From the NCBI GenBank assembly GCA_910574455.1, contig CAJSYZ010000008.1, positions 1,366,707 through 1,430,706 of the forward strand: DNA of 64,000 nucleotides, written 5' to 3'. The notes beneath the pieces are model-generated. The model was not told where the DNA came from, did not search any database, and was given only the letters and a program-made list of their open reading frames with translations. The position numbers and the translations under genes were made by a program. This stretch comes from Trichaptum fuscoviolaceum. Lineage: Eukaryota; Basidiomycota; Agaricomycetes; Hymenochaetales; Trichaptaceae. Positions 24,089-36,339 of this stretch are shown here, one piece after another (within the stretch, counting starts at the first letter, position 1; each line of letters begins with the position of its first letter).

Positions 24089-25441
24089 TCATTGTCGCCG
24101 GAACGAGGTGAAATCAAACCCTTGAGGATAACTACTCACAGTCACCCTTGATCTGATGAGCTCTGCTATGAACGGCTTTGATTCTGTCTGGGCTGAGACA
24201 TTTAAGACGTCCTGGCAGCTGGAGATCCACAGAGTGGCATCGGTTAGGAACGAAAATGTCGGACCCAAAGCAGGCTTCAGTTTTGTGGATGTAAACGCTG
24301 AAGTGGGGTTGCTCGGCACTGCATCGGTCGCAGTGTTCGTTACCTGAACAGAGAAAGGTCACAAAAATAATACTTGCAAACAAAATATGCTGTGACAAGT
24401 TTATGCCCTTCACTCGCCAGAACAAGCAACGAATTATCGACAGCCAGCGAACGAACTTCCTTCATAAACGCTGTCATGATTGCGTGCCCTGTAACATACC
24501 ACAATTAACGCGCTTTCCCACATGGACTTCGTGGATCTGCGGAACGTACCTTCGGATGAGATGGTAGAGAGATGCGGTCCGAATAATGGCGTGATAGGGT
24601 CGATGACTACGAGACGAGTCCGTCGGTTCGTCTGCATCGACCAAGGGAGGTAACGTTACTCAATACACTCCGAATTGCATCGCAGCACGTGAAAGTGAAT
24701 CACCTCTGTCCTTGCTTGGGACCGAATAACTTGCAGCACGTTGTAGCATTCGTCCGCAGTGAATGCCATCGATACATGTAATCGTTGCAGGGCAGAATCG
24801 ACGGGTGCCTAAACAAAGATCGTGAAAGGTGAACCGGCTTAAGCAAGATGCGAATAGTACCAAGTCGTCATTGGACTCACGTAGTGATGGACGTTGTCTG
24901 TCAATAACTGATTTTCAAGCATGGACGCCCGTTCTGCAGAAAACTCGCCTGCAGTGTCAATCCAATGCACCACATTGTCTGGGCTTTCGAGGAGACAGTT
25001 CAAAGCGAGCGCAAGAACAAGGCCCTGAAACGACGTGACATCCATTGAGCGATAGGGACATTTTGAATTTGAGCATAAACTATGCACCGTTTTTCCAGAG
25101 CCCCTACCTCCAGCGACCTCTATTATGCCATGACCGACAGTTTGCAAAAGATGGTCCAATGCGGATACTCCAGCTTTCCAATGGGTCCCCTCTTTATCAT
25201 CTACACCATCTGACTCTTGCAGAACTTCTTCGCCAGAGCGCCCTTCTGCAGCAAGTGAACGGGCCACACGGTCCCGTAAGTTCTCCAATTCGGCGTATGT
25301 TATGATGTTCGGCGGTAGTTTCTGAAACAAGGCGATAGCGGAAGAAGAAAATAAGAACTCTTCATCTGTATCGATATTGCAAGCTTCCAGTGCATCCAAT
25401 ATTGGCTTTGGGCAGTCGAAGAGTAAAGTGCGTAGCCTCAT
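24089..25441 (-). CDS. RAD51D: RAD51D-type recombinase paralogue
   Basis: Complement(join(24089..24343, 24418..24488, 24550..24631, 24704..24808, 24881..25024, 25088..25441)), 1011 nt, 336 residues, close to human RAD51D (328). It has an N-terminal helical region, then GIIEVAGGRGSGKT with Walker A at residues 110-118 and Walker B RLVVIDPITPLFG from about residue 207. A late VTN...KPALGPTFSFLTDATLWI segment is diagnostic for RAD51D rather than RAD51 or XRCC2. The protein acts in homologous recombination as a RAD51 loading paralogue. Intron 5 starts with GC instead of GT (CTG|GCGAGT): the GC reading keeps the block LLVL-VTN at the same length as in relatives, and intron phases agree. Confidence 0.93.
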
Positions 25442-25619
25442 CTTGATACTAGTAGTAGTCGCTTGTAAACAGGGACTAAATTCTACAGACCACAGACTCG
25501 GAAGGACAATCCCTTTTTGGACTCCGCTTTAGGTACCGACAATCTAGTAATGGCATCTGCCAGTAAATACATGGCTTCTCTTCCGCGAATGACAGTTTAC
25601 TATGGCGAGCTATGAGCGG

Positions 25620-26932
25620 TCAAGAGCAACCAGTGGGGTCCCAGTCCGTGACAAGGTCTAGAAAAGATTCAGTATGATACACCGAAATTAGTAAGTGTGA
25701 AGACTGACATTCATCCAAACTATCCAAGCTGGCCATTTCTTCGTCAGACAGTTCAAAGTCGTAGACGTTTGCGTTTGAGATAACTCTTTCCTTCTTTGAA
25801 GACTTAGGGATGCAAATGAAGCCCTGTCAAATGGAAGATGAGTTATGTGAAATAATGAACGACAAAAACAGCATTTGTATGTATGAACCTTCTGAAGCGA
25901 ATATCGGATGAGAACTTGTGCTACTCCTTTGTTATATACTTGTTTCCTAGTTCGACTAGCTTCGGGTGTTTGGACCTATATCCACGGGCGAGGGGTGCCC
26001 ATGCCTGCAGTACATTAAATGGGTCTTATTTCTCTTGATAAAGCCGATACTCACCTCCAAAGCTATATCGTGCTCTTGGCAGTATTTTACCACATCATTC
26101 CTCGTCATGAAAGGATGTAGATCTATCTGTAAGCATATCAGATATTTAACAGGAATACATAAGAATCAAGGCGCTCTACCTGATTAACAGTGGGCAGCTC
26201 GAAACCTGACGTCACCATTTCCTGAAGATGTTTCACGCCGTAATTACTGACGCCAATACTATGGATTATGCCATCCGCCTTCGCCTCGCAAACCGCCTTC
26301 CAACTATCCGCGCGGGGCTTCGGCCCTCCAAGTGGACTGTGTATGAGATACAAATCAATGTACCCCAGACCGCATTCCTTGAGAGACTTCTGTATAGCTC
26401 GCTTCGATGCCTCGTAGCCGTTGTTTGACTGGAGTTTTCGTCGTATAGAACACCTCCGCGCGCGGAGTGCCTGATTTCTTGCAGAATTCGAGGATGGCAC
26501 GGCCTACTTCTTTCTCGTTATAGTACCAAGCTGCAGAGTCCTGACGTATGTTCAGATAAGTGATGGGTTGACTCTTTATGAAGGAATTCGTACAATATGT
26601 CGATATCCAGCCTGTCGAGAATGCGTTAGTAGTAAGCTTGAATGGACGGGATAACTATTCTTTCCTCTAGAGCCCACAGCACAGCATTGAATGCCTCATC
26701 TCCATCCATCTCATAGGTTCCTATTTTAAATTATTGTGAACAGATTCGGCTCGAGTCCGCAGCTTAAGAAGCGAGTTTACATCCGAGTCATTTGGACTTA
26801 CCGAGGCCTAACAAAGGTATATTGAATCCATCTCTGAGCTAGCCTATGATGAGTTACAAAGAACATTCAGTAGGAGGCGAGGGCACTTACAATTTTTGTT
26901 GATTGCAGCTGTATTGTACTGCCCGAGGACAT
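25620..26932 (-). pseudogene. Aldo-keto reductase with two frameshifts
   Basis: Exons complement: 26932..26891, 26838..26802, 26720..26656, 26611..26594, 26540..26180, 26126..26055, 26004..25889, 25823..25709, 25657..25620. The product is a classic aldo-keto reductase starting MSSGSTIQLQ and LRDGFNIPLLGLG. The catalytic Asp (HID), Tyr (YYNEKEVG), Lys (YTTK) and His (LIHSPLG) are all encoded, and the end is VTDWDPT. The enzyme would reduce aldehydes or ketones with NADPH. Two defects break the frame: one extra base in an A run directly after the catalytic Lys (26,435-26,438) and two extra bases (duplicated AT) at about 25,933-25,938 before the IRYSLQKG block. Together they restore the frame but garble the part between. 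It is either a young pseudogene or there are two assembly indels. Confidence 0.85.
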
Positions 26933-26959
26933 ACTGAATTACGGTATGATGGTGGTCCA

Positions 26960-27966
26960 TGATAAGTCACGGTTCAACTGCGACTCGGTGGCTGGAGTAC
27001 AATTCGGGACTTGCCGGTCGATCCCCCGGATTGGACCTACTGTATTTGTAATTTGCGGGACTTTTATTCTTTAAGCCGAGGGGGAGGTTCATAGCTTCTC
27101 TTTGAGCGAAACATCTTGAATCCGAATTATCAACTCAATAGCCTAATTGCTGGACATGGATGCGCCGGTCCACTTAAATCTGTAGGGAGCGTTGATATAC
27201 TTTGAATGGCAACAGGAATTGAGTGGGCCAGTCAAGATGCGGGATGGCCATGTATGAGAAGTAGAGTGTCATACGTGCTGTCCACATTTATTGAGCAAGA
27301 GTGAAATGTGCGAAGCAGATTTATCGGAAACTCGCAATGTTTTCACCTTACGTTTACTGCCAATATCCCTCGGGAATATGCAAAGACGGTGTTTACCACA
27401 TCAGAACGTCGAAGATGGCACAATGAAATAATTCACAATTTAACCGGTTTAAAAAAAAAGAGAGATGGCGTAGAGAGAAATTTAACTGACTTTTGAATTA
27501 TAACGTACTGTAGTCATGGAGCCCGAACCGGAGTGTGCTGGAAGCTCTAAACTGGAGGGTTCAGACCCGAGCATTCTAACTGAGTGTTTGAAAAAAATTC
27601 GTAGTGATTCATCTCGGAGATTGTCAAAATCTGTAAGAGTCCCAGAGGAAAAGAGTTTCCATTCGTGACTTGAAAGCCGCCCCCCTCCTTAATATCTAAT
27701 TGTCAGCGAAATCGGTTGTTGTCGAGAACGATTGCGTCGAGCCTAGCCGTTAAATACGTGGCGTGAAAGGCGGAATTACGAGCAGGTTCCAATCGCGAAT
27801 GACAGCAACGCCCAACCGAGGCCATATATTTGAATCGACAAACCGAACGGCTCATTCGAGGTCAACAGAAGTTTGTCAATAATTAATCGGCGATGTCGAG
27901 AATGGGATATGTAGTAGCCTCTCCAAACACATAATTTATACACATCACCTTGAATAGGTACAGTCG
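26960..27966. other. No gene recognised
   Basis: About 1 kb with AT-rich patches and an A9 tract near 27,450. No supported frame. Confidence 0.4.
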
Positions 27967-29412
27967 TCAGCGATTTGAAATGACATGACCGCCACTCGGA
28001 GATCGTAGGCAGAAAACTTCGAGTTCGGGATCAAGCACGGTGTAACGCCGTTCGCAATTCGCCGAAACCCATACCCGTGTAATGGCAGTGGCATGCCCTG
28101 AACACATGAGACCGTGATGGGGGAAGAACTTGCCGGTAAGCAAGTCTCTTATCGCCTCTGATTGTAATGGGGAAACGGGGATGACGGAGCAGGAGGGGAA
28201 CATTCGAATGCCCCAGAAGTCCGCAAGCTCGCACATCACCGCTACCAGTTCGGCTGCTGTACATTTGGGTCTGCTAATCAGACAAGAGATCCGCGGGTAC
28301 TTGTGGACATTGCATACCAGTTTCCTTGCGATTTGAGGCCGGGATGCGAGACTCGATGTATGTAATCAGCGAGAACAGCGATATATCGTTTGTGAGGTCT
28401 AACTTTTGTTGAGTTTGGTGCCACATGGCGGTTGAGAACCTGATGCACGGGGTTAAAGGGGAGATCAAAACGCCTGAGGGTCTTGAGCACTTGTTCATAT
28501 GTTCAAATTTTTGCATTGAGCAAAGACAATTACTATCTTCGCAGTATTCGGAAGTCCGATTTTTTACTGAAGGCTCAAGAGCAGTGCTGCATGAAGGAAA
28601 GCCGAAACACTGAAACCCCCGTAACTTTCCCGGGGGTATAAGACGTGTGTTACTAACGAATCCCGCACTGTGTATACTGGAATGGTAGAGAAGTGGGATT
28701 AGAGTATACATACCCACAGCAAAGTCCCCGACGGAGTCGGCTTGCGATCACGCGAGAGGGCTTTCGGCCGGGGTCGGGCGATCGTAGGCTAGGGCAGCTG
28801 ATAGGACAAGACCAACAAGGAGTTGGCTGTTGATTTGCAGATCCAAAAGCGCCAAGAATGATGCTACGAACCTGAGAAAGAAAGACGATTCTCGACACAG
28901 AAGTGTGCGCCACGACGGAGAAGGAGGCCCAGGCGGCCTAAGTGCGTTTAATGTGCGCGACTACCTGAACCTTTCCGCAGATTAGGGGATAGACGCATGC
29001 CACGAAGGCGAAGCATGTGTCGCAAGTCAGAAGACTGACAGAGAACAACGGGCCCATCAAGCCTAACCCGCATCATATTTTCCAAAGTACGAAGGTAGAA
29101 TGTCCCCGATGCAGGTGCCAGTGATGGAGACGGAACAGGAAAAGATGTGCAGCGAATTTCCGTATGTACGAAAGTTGGTCCCTGCCTCGCTCTACGTGGA
29201 GTGGTTGCCCGTAAGAATCGGCTCCAGCCCATCTGTAGTTGGCCGTTGCTGAAGCGCCCAATTAAACCATAACTAATTTCACGCGAACTGCATGACACTG
29301 TGTCAGTGACTCTGACACCAGGCGTCTTGTGAGAAACTCGGACAATGACAGACGAAATATTGCACGAACTGTAGTGTCTCCAAAACGCTGCATCGAACAC
29401 ATCCAACTGCAA
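27967..29412 (-). CDS. Unresolved minus-strand open frames, hypothetical
   Basis: Three sizable minus frames lie in line: about 29,412-28,948, 28,717-28,274 and 28,300-27,967. The last is open for over 100 codons and ends TCA-AAT-CGC-TGA at 27,967. The first begins without an ATG (the triplet at 29,412 is TTG). Composition is coding-like but no domain is recognised and the splice chain is not solved. These may be one hypothetical gene or parts of two. Confidence 0.3.
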
Positions 29413-30166
29413 CGACCAGTAAGTTAAGCGCTAAAGGCTATATGGGCAATCTTGAAGTTTAGGTGAGATCGACATAGGTTAAATAGACGAGAATGCGACA
29501 AAATGAATAGAAAAAAGTTAACTTTGTGTGGGCGATGGTATGGAGGCGACAGAAGATGGCGAGAGACACCCTCATTGAGGAAGGAAGAGAACCGGGGAGA
29601 GGCGTGTTTCAGGAGTGCGCAAACCTTCGCTCCGCTTGTAAATATACGTTAAAATTGCCATTTTGGGAAGCGGAGGAATAGAAGGACGCTGGGACTCTGA
29701 CGGCTGGAATTCTGATGAAATCTTGACTTTCCTCTAATTTAGACAGTCGAACTGCGCTTTGAAGCTGGGGACGTCACATAAATAAAAATATTACGGGGGG
29801 GCTTTTCACGCTAGCATGGTATTCGCATCCAGTAAAGTCTGCGCGCCTCCTACCTACGTTCTAACGCGCAAACGGTCCGGCAAGATTTGGCTGCGGATAC
29901 TTTCAAACCGATCGGTTCTCTTTGTCTCTTTCTTTTCATTCTGTCTATCACTCTCGCCTTCGACGATCTTCTTTCGTCAACTCTGCGTTACGGCTAGCCT
30001 CTCTTGCATAACCAGAGTGTGCGTATGTGAAGGCCACAGAAGAGCTCAAGTTTCTCCTATTTAGCCATCTAACTGACAGACAAACTGTTCTCCTAGAGGA
30101 CGCTACCCCCACAAGGCACACTCTCAGTCTTATCTCTAACAACGCACAGCGCTCGGCAACATCTAA
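29413..30166. promoter_or_regulatory. Long C/T-rich leader of the WOPR gene
   Basis: No gene. The 350 bp before the ATG at 30,167 are pyrimidine-rich (TTTCTTTTCATTCTGTCTAT and similar). This fits a long, regulated 5' region, as is common for WOPR master regulators; no specific site is identified. Confidence 0.4.
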
Positions 30167-31761
30167 ATGGCTTTGACTACTCGCCTACCGTCGTCCAAGG
30201 TCGAGCCTTTCTATGGCTTTGTGGAGACTACGGGTGATGCCCTTCATCTGATTGAAGCGGCTCGACAGGGGATGATTCCCCGCATCACCAGGCGACTGAA
30301 TGATCTTGAACGACGAGCCATGATACGAAGTGGTTCAATATTTATCTTCAGCGACGAGGAAAGCGGCATCAAACGGTGGACCGAAGGTCTTTCTTGGTCA
30401 GCCTCTCGTATCGTCGGAAACTTTCTTGTAAGTGGTTCAAGCTTCGACCTACAATGCGCAGTTCACTAAGGTGGCCCAAAGGTTTACCGCGAGGTCCTCG
30501 ATAGAAGCTGTGCGCGGTCATCCTCTGAGGGGCGGAGAGCCGCAAAGCGTCGTGTAAATGCCGCCGAGCTCTCCCCCTCCGAAATTGCGGAGCAGAAGTT
30601 GTCGAAATCTCTAGTTGGTTGTCTAAGTGATAACCAAGGCCGCTTCAAGCCCAATGGGCTCATCAAAAAGGTAATAGCAGACTTCAGTCCGTAATCCATT
30701 GCGTAGCTCGTCACTGAACTTCGAAAACCGTTTAGACTATCACAGTCGTTGTAGAGGGCTCAGATCACCATCTCATAGCGTATTACAATCAGGAAGATGT
30801 TCGGCTCGGTAAACTGCCTTCACTGTCCTCTCGTTATGACATCATGTCATTGAGTATCCCTCCCGAATTACTCGAGTCGACGAAATTCCGAGTACCGCCA
30901 GTGGTTGAAGATGGTCCAGATGGCCGACCGCGATACATGTAAGCCTCTGACGAAACACCCAAATTTTCCGATAGCTGATGGCGAATTCCCAGTCGTGATG
31001 CGGATGACGGGGAATCTTTGCCCCAAATGCCGGTCCCTTTCCCGTCCATGCAACCTGCGTCTGCGCCCCTCATTCCATACCGTCCGCGGTTGCAGTTTCC
31101 AGTGACCTTTGAACAAAATCATCAATTTACCGATGCCGCAAATAACCGCCACTTGTCGGGTCTCTATTCTCACTCGCCCCACGATCCGAATCCCTCATCA
31201 GGCTCGACCAGCTCGCCCGTCAGCTCGCTTAACGGACACTTCAACTGGCTCTCTACGACACAATCAGGTCCTGGAGCTACTGACCTGTCAGCACATACTC
31301 GGAGCACAGCTTTGAGTGGCGGTGGCGATCAGCTGGAAAGCGTGCTTGCGCCATCACCGTTTCCTCGCGATACTCAGATGGCTCCATACCCGCCTCTCCT
31401 GACAGCCAATCTTGCAAATCACCTCGCCTGGAATGATGGGCGGACTGACAACTCCCAGTTCAACGGCGCCTTCATGCTCGCCCCGGACCAGCATTCACCC
31501 GTCACCCCCCATGGTGTCCAACAAGTCATCAATTGGATGGGAAGCGAGAATGGTTCGGTCACAGATAGTCATTGTTCGTCCTTGCCTTGCACTCCCACTC
31601 AGCCTCGACAAACGTCTTGTCGCTTCACCTCCTTGCCTTCCAGCTATCAAAACAAGTCTGAACCATCAACAATTTACGAACGACAGCCGAACAACATGAC
31701 GTTCAATCTGACAGATGGCTTGACGAACGCTGACTATGAAGGGAAACCACATTGGTACTAA
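30167..31761 (+). CDS. WOPR-domain (Gti1/Pac2) transcription factor
   Basis: Join(30167..30427, 30482..30670, 30736..30938, 30993..31761), 1422 nt, 473 residues. WOPR proteins (Wor1, Ryp1, Gti1) are sequence-specific DNA-binding regulators that control morphological switching and development in fungi. The first exon carries the WOPRa half: GFVETTGDALHLIEAARQG, then RRAMIRSGSIFIFSDEESGI and KRWTEGLSWSASRIVGNFL. Exon 2 holds the Lys/Arg-rich linker, and exon 3 the WOPRb half (HHLIAYYNQEDV, about residues 160-180). From about residue 220 the protein is Ser/Pro/Thr/Gln-rich and disordered, a probable activation domain. It converges on Tfb2 with 174 bp between stops. Confidence 0.93.
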
Positions 31762-31935
31762 GGGGTATAATCATAATTAGATTTTTTTTTGATACTGACA
31801 CTTCGACTTACTGTACACACACACAACTTTTAAACATCTTAACAGATTATTTAAGATTGAGTATAACCGTAGATGACTGCCTTTTGTAGCACATACAGAG
31901 ATTGACTCCGCCGATTGCCATTTTTGTTTGTAGTA

Positions 31936-34034
31936 TTAGTTTCCTCCAGCATTTGTTCTGCGTTCAATAAATCCTCGAATATTTGCATGCCCTTCTAGAG
32001 TACCAAAAAAGCACCTTCTCGGTGCATTCTCCCAAAGGACTACGCCGATTTGCTTCGCGTAGTTCAATACGAACTCATAATCCGCTTGTGATGCAAACGT
32101 TGTGTATAGGAAGCCTACCAAGGCGCAGTTAGGAGTTAAAGTCAATACCTAATCTTATAAAGCATACCTTCTTGAGACTTCAGACGATTCCTTTCCAGTT
32201 CCCAAAGGCGGATCTGATCCTGAACAGTGACTGGAACCATCGGGTTCTGCGATCGGTCTTTAATTCGCCGGTGCCACAAAGTTTCTACAGAACCACTCAC
32301 ATTCTTTCGCATTTGCGGATGAGCGTGAGCAGTAAGGTATTTGATGATCTGTATAGCAAAAAAGGGGGTATAAGTCCTTATCTGCTGCGTGTTTCGAACG
32401 ACAAACCTGATCAGCGGTGATTCCGTTTGTAAGAGCTTTTTTGACGCTGTCACGCGTCAAGTTTCCCACTACGAGATTTGGGAAGCGGGATTTTAGGGAA
32501 ACGAAGAGATTCAGTACTGCTGTCTGCAGCGGATTGTCTGTTCGACAGGGAAAGCAAGAGTTAACGGATGTGTCTTGGATAAGACCGAAATACTGACCAG
32601 TATAGGCATAAACGCGGTAGTTGGTCTCCAGAATGATGTAGCCTTGAGATTGAGTCCCGGCACTAGTGCTACCGGCCGTCGGAAGAGGTGCAAGCGAAGA
32701 GGTTAGCGTTGTAGCTAAACGAGTCGGATAAAATCGGCGTGAAGAGGGCTAGATAGATCAAGGAGTCAGTTTGGAGCGACTATGGACAACGAATCATGCT
32801 CTACCTTCCTCTGCCAAATGAGGCCATAGTCGCGCAGGTCTTCCAACATGGCTCTTTGTGTGTCTCCCAAGTTTTCCGTAGAATAATCCTGTCGGCGAGG
32901 ATCAGATCGAAGAGTCAGATACAGCGGAAAATGGGGGGAGCCAAGACAAAGGATAGCACGGACCCGACCTAGTTCCATCGTTGACAGCATGAAGAGAAAT
33001 CCCAGAACTTCAATCAGGTCCATTTGGCGTTCCTAGTACGCGATAGAGTAATTTTGCTTAGAGAAAACCGTTGACATAGGCGCACACGTACCTCTGCCAT
33101 GTGGAGATATTGGAGAAGTAGCTCCCACAACTGAGCATGAGGCGAATGCAGGAGAAACTGAAATCCCAAAGAGGTGATTTGCATAGATCCGCTGTTTGAA
33201 GAACACCGGACACATAATTATCAGTGAAAAAAATAAAGGGCATCCCAAAGAACACTTACTGCTGCCGGGCCATTAAACCACTTCTTTCGAGAAGGAATAG
33301 AACTCCCTGTGACGGCTTCGATGGTGCCTGTCCCGTGCCAGATGAGACCATGTAGTGTAAAATGGTCTACGAAATGATAAGATGTGAGTCAAGTGGAAAT
33401 GGTAATCCATGTTAAAGTGATCGGACTGACTTCCCATCTCTCGACAGCATACGCGTCGAGGACTTCTACAGTGACTTTTGGATGTTTTTCGTCTTTATCG
33501 GTGGCTGGAACACCGAAGCTACGATGTGTTCCCCTTCTCGAAGAAAGAGATCAGAAAGGGAAGCAGAGCGTAAGTCAGGCAGCCACAAACCCTCCGGTGA
33601 TAGCCTGCCTGAAACTAGTCTTGAACGTCGGATTGAGGTTCAGTCTTTGAGCAGGGTTTCCGATGACATGAAGCCTAAAGAGTGTAGCAATTGCAGCATC
33701 GTATACTCTGGAAACAGTTCTAGCATCTCCCTTGTGAGTGTGAAGTTTCCTTTACTTTTTGCCTTCCTGATACAACCAAGAAGTCATCGTGCTCGACGGG
33801 ATCGGCGATTCCAGCCACAATAAATTCATGATAACCTGACGCTCCATTGGGGCAAGAAGACTGCACAAGCATGAGATTTAGCTCGTCCTGACAGCTTGTA
33901 AGGACATACCGGAATACGGATAAACATGATGAGGGTCTGTTGTACAACCTTGTGAGAGCACCCTGCGACTGTTGTTGGAGAAACGGTAGAAGCTGGTGAG
34001 ACGAAGATGTTCCGGCGTTCAAGTCATCAGACAT
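31936..34034 (-). CDS. TFB2: TFIIH subunit Tfb2 (p52)
   Basis: Complement of thirteen exons: 34034..33910, 33860..33756, 33707..33591, 33518..33431, 33366..33260, 33191..33092, 33032..32964, 32888..32805, 32748..32598, 32537..32407, 32348..32301, 32246..32168, 32114..31936; 1383 nt, 460 residues (human p52 has 462). Tfb2 is a core TFIIH subunit that anchors and regulates the XPB translocase in transcription start and nucleotide excision repair. Diagnostic blocks are [16 protein letters not shown] near the start, [39 protein letters not shown], and [21 protein letters not shown] in the C-terminal Tfb5-binding part. The donor of intron 3 is a weak GTTTGT. Confidence 0.95.
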
Positions 34035-34312
34035 GCTGGAACTCTAACTTTAGAACTTATATCGATACAACTAATTGTAGCTTGTAGGTTATAGCAGAGT
34101 TCTAGCTGGCAGTGAATTAGATGTGCCGCCGTTGTGTGAGTCGAGTCCAACCAGTGCAGCCTGACTTTGAGACAGGCTTGAACAACGCGCGTCTGATGAC
34201 GCGGCAGGCGCCTAAATTACGCGTCGCGTCTTTTAGGCCTGTATTGTGGTAGACTCAAGTTACTCTTCATCTTTGCCCTCTTCTACCTTCACACCTATTA
34301 ACAATCCTCGAA
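34035..34312. promoter_or_regulatory. 278 bp bidirectional promoter, Tfb2 / gankyrin-like
   Basis: The start codons of the divergent genes at 34,034 (minus) and 34,313 (plus) are 278 bp apart, so their promoters must overlap. The plus-side leader is C/T-rich (34,258-34,310). Confidence 0.6.
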
Positions 34313-35547
34313 ATGTCAAACTTATCCGTGCACAGCGCGGCACAGAATAGTAGCTAGGCCTGCATTGGTTACAGGGGACTGTTTGAATCTGACTGCGTAT
34401 GCAATTCTCAACCTTCCAGAGCAGCTTTCTTTATTGAGAGCTCTTGTCGAGGAAAATGCCTCACTGATCAATGCTAAGGATGTTGTATGTCGATTTTAAA
34501 ATGTCGACTATCACTTGTCCTGACTTGAATATAGGACGGTCGAACACCTCTTCATTGGGCAGCGTTTTCTGGGGCGGCGGACGTCGCAAGTTACCTCATT
34601 GATCATAAGGCCGATGTTAACGCTCAGGACGAGAGTGGCTGGACACCGTTACACATAGCTGGTAAGCTTTTTGATAACGAATCTAAATTCAAGCTAACTG
34701 AAATAAGGTAGCCAGTGCGGGTCAGGAGGCAATTGTAAGGGAATTACTAGGTGCAGGTGCAGACATTGCGGAGACGAATGACAAGGGCATGACGGCGCTG
34801 TGTGTAGCCCATTGCGATATCTCCAGTGACGTAGATGCTAATGATCTTTTCGATTACAGTCATTACGCCGCTTCAAAATCACAGATCGAGGTAGATTATA
34901 TCGAGCAGGTCGAATTGCAAATGTGCTCACTATTCATTGGAACAGATTGGAAAGTTACTGATCGAGAGAGGAGCAAACGTACGATGCACGATATCCTATC
35001 CAACAATGCTGACTCTCCCTTTAGATTAATGCCAGAGATCGAGCGAATCAATTGCCCTTGTATGTATCCCGTTTCCTTACCTGTATCTCATTTCCTTTCC
35101 ACGATTCTCATGCATTGATGATACTCTTCCAGACATCGAGCTGCAACAACAGGCTCTACTGGATTCGTAGCATTACTGCTCAATCCACCTGAAGGTTCTG
35201 CGAAGCCAAGACTGAACACTGGAGATCGAATAGGTGAGCAAACAATGATTTTCATCATCGGGACACATTTTCATGCGGGCTTTCATCTTCGCAGGGAATA
35301 CCCCGCTGCACCTTGCTTTGGAATCAGGACATGCTGAAGTTGCTGTCAAGTTGATCGAGGCGGGTGCCGATCGAGACAGGGTACGTGCCGCCCATCTCAT
35401 TATATATCATATACGGGTGCTAATGGGTTGGTGTTGTAGACAAATAGCGATGGGGAAACTCCGGAGCAACTTGAAGGAGTTGGCGGACAAGAGCAACGTC
35501 GTGTCAGAGAATACGTGCGTGATAGATGCGGTCCTCCTCCGTCATAA
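34313..35547 (+). CDS. NAS6: Gankyrin/Nas6-like proteasome assembly chaperone
   Basis: Join(34313..34349, 34420..34484, 34535..34661, 34712..34799, 34860..34890, 34946..34978, 35025..35059, 35133..35233, 35295..35380, 35440..35547), 711 nt, 236 residues (human PSMD10 has 226). Ankyrin repeats run from near the N-terminus: GRTPLHWAAFSGAADVASYL, GWTPLHIASAGQEAIVREL in spliced order, KGMTALHYAASKSQIEIGKL, LPLHRAATTGSTGFVALLL and GNTPLHLALESGHAEVAVKL. Family members bind the Rpt3 ATPase during assembly of the 19S proteasome particle. Ten small exons (several 31-37 nt) with phases that all agree make the model secure. The C-terminus ends in a short Pro-rich tail. Confidence 0.9.
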
Positions 35548-35806
35548 TGAAGGGACAACCCGTAATTTGGGAAAGCTAATGTCATAAGATTATTGTACCT
35601 CTTACATGTACAGTGTTTCAGTTGGAAATAAAAATATTTTGTAAACGGTCCTTTTCACTGTAGCGATAGTCCTATGGGTTATAAGAATTAAAACATACAA
35701 GCTGCAATCCAAACGGGGGCTGTTACTTTATAATTATCAGGAACACTCTGCAGCACGAATCAGTTGATGGCGGCTTACAATCAAGATTATAACATCAGCT
35801 TCCATT

Positions 35807-36339
35807 CTATGTACTCCCACTGCGCCGCACACCCGCACCAAACCCTCCAGGAGTTCCGGGACTCGGTGATTGAGGCACGCTGGGCCCGGAAGATATGTCA
35901 CCGTTGATTATGTCCTGGATGGACGCCTCGAGAGCATCTACGCGGCCTGACATCTGAGTCACTGCGAGAGTTCCAGTCAGCAACGATTCGAGGAGGATGG
36001 AGACACAGCAGAACATACAGCGCTCGAGCATCTGTGTCGACATTTCGTCAAATTTAGTTTCTAGGTTGTCCAAGAGGTTCTCGACCTAAGTCAAAGTGTA
36101 CGTATGCCATGAGCATCCCCAGTACAGGCAGAGTACAGTTGTGCTGAATAGACTCAGCGCTAACGTACAAAGGCGGTTAACTCATGAGGGCTTGTGATAT
36201 CCGCCGCAGTTGCAGCTGAAGCAGTTGACGTTGACCCAACCGCAGTACTAGTTGGAGCGTCATTCGTAGGCGTTGTAGACGAGCTTGAAGGCTTTGAAGG
36301 CACTGAGCTTGGTATTTTGAGTGGCTTTGCTGCAGACAT
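35807..36339 (-). CDS. HSBP1: Heat shock factor binding protein 1 (HSBP1)-like
   Basis: Complement(join(35807..35961, 36019..36085, 36169..36339)), 393 nt, 130 residues. The conserved HSBP1 coiled coil is VENLLDNLETKFDEMSTQML followed by MSGRVDALEASIQDIINGD (about residues 58-100). HSBP1 is a small trimeric coiled-coil protein reported to bind trimeric HSF1 and to help WASH complex assembly in animals. Here it has a Ser/Thr/Pro/Ala-rich N-terminal extension of about 57 residues encoded by one exon, and a Pro/Gly-rich tail, so it is longer than the animal protein (about 76). Confidence 0.88.

Noticed and set aside
27520..27580. tRNA-like stretch around GGGTTCAGACCCGAG
   Set aside because: No matching acceptor or anticodon stems could be drawn.
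29410..29412. Start of the minus frame at 29,412
   Set aside because: The triplet is TTG, not a credible nuclear start.
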